From Aradus depressus (Eukaryota > Arthropoda > Insecta > Hemiptera > Aradidae), in NCBI GenBank assembly GCA_963662175.1, contig OY759221.1, positions 21,005,027 through 21,069,026 on the forward strand: 64,000 nt of DNA, read 5' to 3'. The position numbers and the translations under genes were made by a program. This document shows positions 63,725-64,000 of the stretch, piece by piece. The notes under the pieces were generated by a model. That model was given only the letters and a program-made list of their open reading frames with translations, did not search any database and was not told the origin of the DNA. How positions within the stretch are numbered: position 1 is the stretch's first letter; each line of letters opens with the position of its first letter.

Positions 63725-64000
63725 GTACGGTGATTTTGTGATAGTTTAGTGCAGAGTTGGGCAAAATTGTATCAAGGAATATTTATTTACTTCTAAATTT
63801 TTTTAATAGTAAAAGGTTGTTGATAAACACCAATTGGCCTTATGGTCTCCCAAATATTTTTTATTTTTTACACATCTGCTATCGTTTCACCCATTCGGGC
63901 ATTTTTAAAAATTAATTTTTCTGTGTCTAAATACTTATTTTATATGTCAATCTTAATATCCAACTTACAATCCATATTATTGTGTTATTGATAAAACTAG

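Overview
The window looks like nuclear DNA of an arthropod, most probably an insect. It is AT-rich and intron-bearing, and densely filled with mobile elements. Only two host genes are convincing. The rest is a mosaic of tRNA-derived SINEs, LINE relics (R1-, jockey- and I-like), a decayed Ty3/Gypsy element, cut-and-paste DNA transposons and MITEs (pogo/Tigger and PIF/Harbinger), satellites, foldback elements and an unclassified dispersed family. The species cannot be named from sequence; an insect (perhaps hemipteran) is an impression only.

Layout. 1-14.5 kb: LINE fragments, a pogo-like MITE, inverted repeats and a Harbinger deletion derivative. 15-19.3 kb: a 145-bp tandem array, then a roughly 2.9-kb inverted-repeat element that split a SINE and carries a 52-bp minisatellite. 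19.9-30 kb: SINEs, some nested, blocks of the dispersed family and a 5'-truncated jockey insertion with a perfect target duplication. 31.3 kb: a small palindromic element with two opposed hammerhead-like motifs. 32.3-34.1 kb and 46.8-48.7 kb: two near-identical copies of a 1.85-kb segment. 34.7-37.5 kb: a Gypsy relic on the minus strand. 37.7-38.8 kb: an R1-like relic.

Host genes. At 39,004-40,903 (+) a single coding exon gives a 618-residue protein of unknown function with a C-terminal C2HC zinc-finger-like motif. From 49,463 to the end of the window (+) lies the 5' part of timeout (tim2), orthologue of vertebrate TIMELESS: ten exons joining in frame to 446 residues, truncated by the window edge. 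Its introns hold SINEs, a Tigger relic, a 107-bp satellite, a tandem array of hammerhead-like motifs, a 336-bp duplication and a foldback element inserted in a SINE.

The most interesting signal is a set of small hammerhead-ribozyme-like motifs: a CTGANGA core, a short hairpin, then GAA and usually a short palindrome in place of stem III. They recur across unrelated sequence contexts. Two lie as opposed pairs inside palindromic insertions that have 10-13 bp target duplications and similar tails. This architecture suggests a non-autonomous, Penelope-like mobile family.
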